From positions 1 through 15,757 of the forward strand of contig QMLM01000013.1 of assembly GCA_003646745.1 (NCBI GenBank): DNA of 15,757 nt, in the 5' to 3' direction. The position numbers were made by a program, and so were the translations under genes. The notes beneath the pieces are model-generated. The model saw only the letters and a list, made by a program, of their open reading frames with translations, ran no database searches and was not told the origin of the DNA. Positions 14,769 to 15,757 of this stretch are shown piece by piece (position 1 is the stretch's first letter; every line of letters begins with the position of its first letter). This stretch comes from Deltaproteobacteria bacterium (GTDB taxonomy: Bacteria > Desulfobacterota > B13-G15 > RBG-16-54-18).

Positions 14769-15047
14769 CTAATATTTTATCGAGAATATCTTTAAATCTC
14801 CCTTGTATTCCTCCCAATCGGTTGTTACCTTATCTACCCTAGCTCCTGGGGGCCCATGGTGGCACCATTTGATAAGGGCTTCTACCTTTTCCCGCTCTCC
14901 CTCAAAGAGGCATTCTACACTTCCATCCCATAGGTTGCGCACCCAACCATTAACCCCCAGTTCTTGGGCCTTGCGCTGGGTGGTATAACGAAAAAATACC
15001 CCTTGAACCACCCCCTCAACACGTACCCTCGCCCTTACCTTTTCCAT
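14769..15047 (-). CDS. acyP: Acylphosphatase
   Basis: Small acylphosphatase of about 92 residues, the usual size. It hydrolyses the carboxyl-phosphate bond of acyl phosphates. Diagnostic sequence: VRVEGVVQGVFFRYTT (8-23) with the phosphate-binding Arg R20, and GWVRNLWDGSVE (34-45) with catalytic Asn N38. The Gly-Val-Gln-Gly-Val loop is intact, so it should be active. ATG 15047 is chosen with GGGGTG just before it; a GTG two codons upstream (15053) is equally open. It lies 47 bases after rex and may be co-transcribed. A link to butyryl phosphate from the Ptb-Buk route elsewhere in the window is possible but not shown. Confidence 0.93.
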   Translation of the reverse strand: MEKVRARVRVEGVVQGVFFRYTTQRKAQELGVNGWVRNLWDGSVECLFEGEREKVEALIKWCHHGPPGARVDKVTTDWEEYKGDLKIFSIKY

Positions 15048-15094
15048 CTTCACACCCCAGAATTACCCAACTCTGAAGTTTAAGAAAAAGGGGT

Positions 15095-15742
15095 CTATCT
15101 TCTCTTCAAGTGCAATAAATACGCTACATTATCTAGGACATTGGTGAAATAGACGTTTTTAACCACAAACCCCTTCGGGACCTTTATTTGGACAGGGGTA
15201 AAGTTGAGGATTCCCTTAATGTTGGCCTCCACTATCTTATCGGCCACCTTTTGGGCTTCAGAGGCAGGAGTGGTGATTATGGCAATATCTATTTTTCTCT
15301 CTTTAGCTACATCTTTCAGTCGATCGGGATGTAGTATTTCCACTGGCTTACCCATCTTCTCAGAGACCCTCCCCACTACTCCCGAGGGATCTATATCAAA
15401 AGCGGCGACGATCTTGTAGTTCTTCTTCAAGAAGTCCTTGTAGAGAAGCAGGGATGCCCCTAAGTTGCCAATACCGATAATGGCCATACGCCATTCCCGG
15501 TTCAGTCCTAGGATGTTTTTGATGTCATCATAGAGATCCTTGATATAATATCCAACCCCCCGGATCCCGAACTCCCCGAAATAGGCTAGATCCTTCCTCA
15601 CCTGGGCAGCATTTACCCCACAGGCATAGGCCAACTGAGCAGAGGAGACCACAACCTCCCCCTTTTCCTCCAGCATCTCCAGACAACGGGCATATGTAGA
15701 AAGTCTTCTAATAGTAGCTTCTGGAACTTTTGAGAATTTCAA
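15095..15742 (-). CDS. rex: Redox-sensing transcriptional repressor Rex
   Basis: Rex, 215 residues, the normal length. An N-terminal winged helix (about 1-80; KVPEATIRRLSTYARCLEML, CGVNAAQVRKDLAYFGEFG at 41-59, then GVGY) is followed by a Rossmann NAD(H)-binding domain with GIGNLG (90-95) and DIDPS. A C-terminal helix follows that in homologues swaps across the dimer. Rex represses fermentation and anaerobic respiration genes when NAD+ is high and leaves DNA when NADH rises. Start is TTG 15742, supported by AAAGGGG seven bases upstream. I found no match to the usual TTGTGA/TCACAA Rex operator in the window, so its targets here are unknown. Confidence 0.95.
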   Translation of the reverse strand: MKFSKVPEATIRRLSTYARCLEMLEEKGEVVVSSAQLAYACGVNAAQVRKDLAYFGEFGIRGVGYYIKDLYDDIKNILGLNREWRMAIIGIGNLGASLLLYKDFLKKNYKIVAAFDIDPSGVVGRVSEKMGKPVEILHPDRLKDVAKERKIDIAIITTPASEAQKVADKIVEANIKGILNFTPVQIKVPKGFVVKNVYFTNVLDNVAYLLHLKRR

Positions 15743-15757
15743 GGCTTTACCCCTTTA

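Noticed and set aside
14765..14795. Terminator between the small membrane protein and acylphosphatase
   Set aside because: Only a 5-base AT stem with an 8-base loop is visible, inside the acyP coding end, so it is too weak to call.
1..15757. CRISPR arrays, insertion sequences, tRNA/rRNA genes, riboswitches
   Set aside because: I found no spaced repeats, transposase motifs, terminal inverted repeats or RNA-gene signatures by reading both strands.

Overview
The window looks like chromosome from a Gram-negative anaerobic bacterium. The left edge holds the last 37 codons of a + strand gene that ends in a typical outer-membrane beta-barrel signal (alternating hydrophobic residues and a terminal Phe). 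The rest encodes ADP-forming acyl-CoA synthetases, phosphotransacylases, butyrate kinase, 2-hydroxyacyl-CoA dehydratase-type iron-sulfur proteins, a radical SAM enzyme and the NADH sensor Rex. A Desulfobacterota-like (deltaproteobacterial) anaerobe is my best guess, but this is inference and no marker gene fixes it. Coding density is very high. I see no mobile element, CRISPR array, tRNA or rRNA.

Region A (about 1-8097) is an acyl-CoA / energy-conservation module built around an IclR-family regulator. Five minus-strand genes are packed together: iclR, a fused ADP-forming acyl-CoA synthetase, two tandem phosphotransacylase paralogues, and butyrate kinase. Divergent from iclR is a second ADP-forming acyl-CoA synthetase, encoded as separate alpha and beta subunits. 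Together these give two routes from acyl-CoA to free acid with ATP gain: direct (ADP-forming synthetase) and through acyl phosphate (Ptb-Buk). The two phosphotransacylases have lost different sets of family motifs, in a complementary pattern.

Region B (8081-14461, minus strand) is a tightly coupled six-gene operon: ATP-grasp ligase, family 2 glycosyltransferase, radical SAM/SPASM-like protein, a COG3581-like protein, an HgdB-like protein, and RNA 3'-terminal phosphate cyclase. Three junctions are 4-base ATGA overlaps and the other two are gaps of 1 and 2 bases. I do not recognise this combination as a described pathway, and it is the best candidate here for an undescribed system. Its last gene runs 17 bases into the convergent beta-subunit gene of region A.

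Region C (14462-15757) holds a divergent promoter region, a small single-pass membrane protein on +, and acylphosphatase and Rex on -. Rex (NADH/NAD+ sensing) and acylphosphatase (acyl-phosphate hydrolysis) fit the fermentative or syntrophic flavour of region A, but no direct link is visible.
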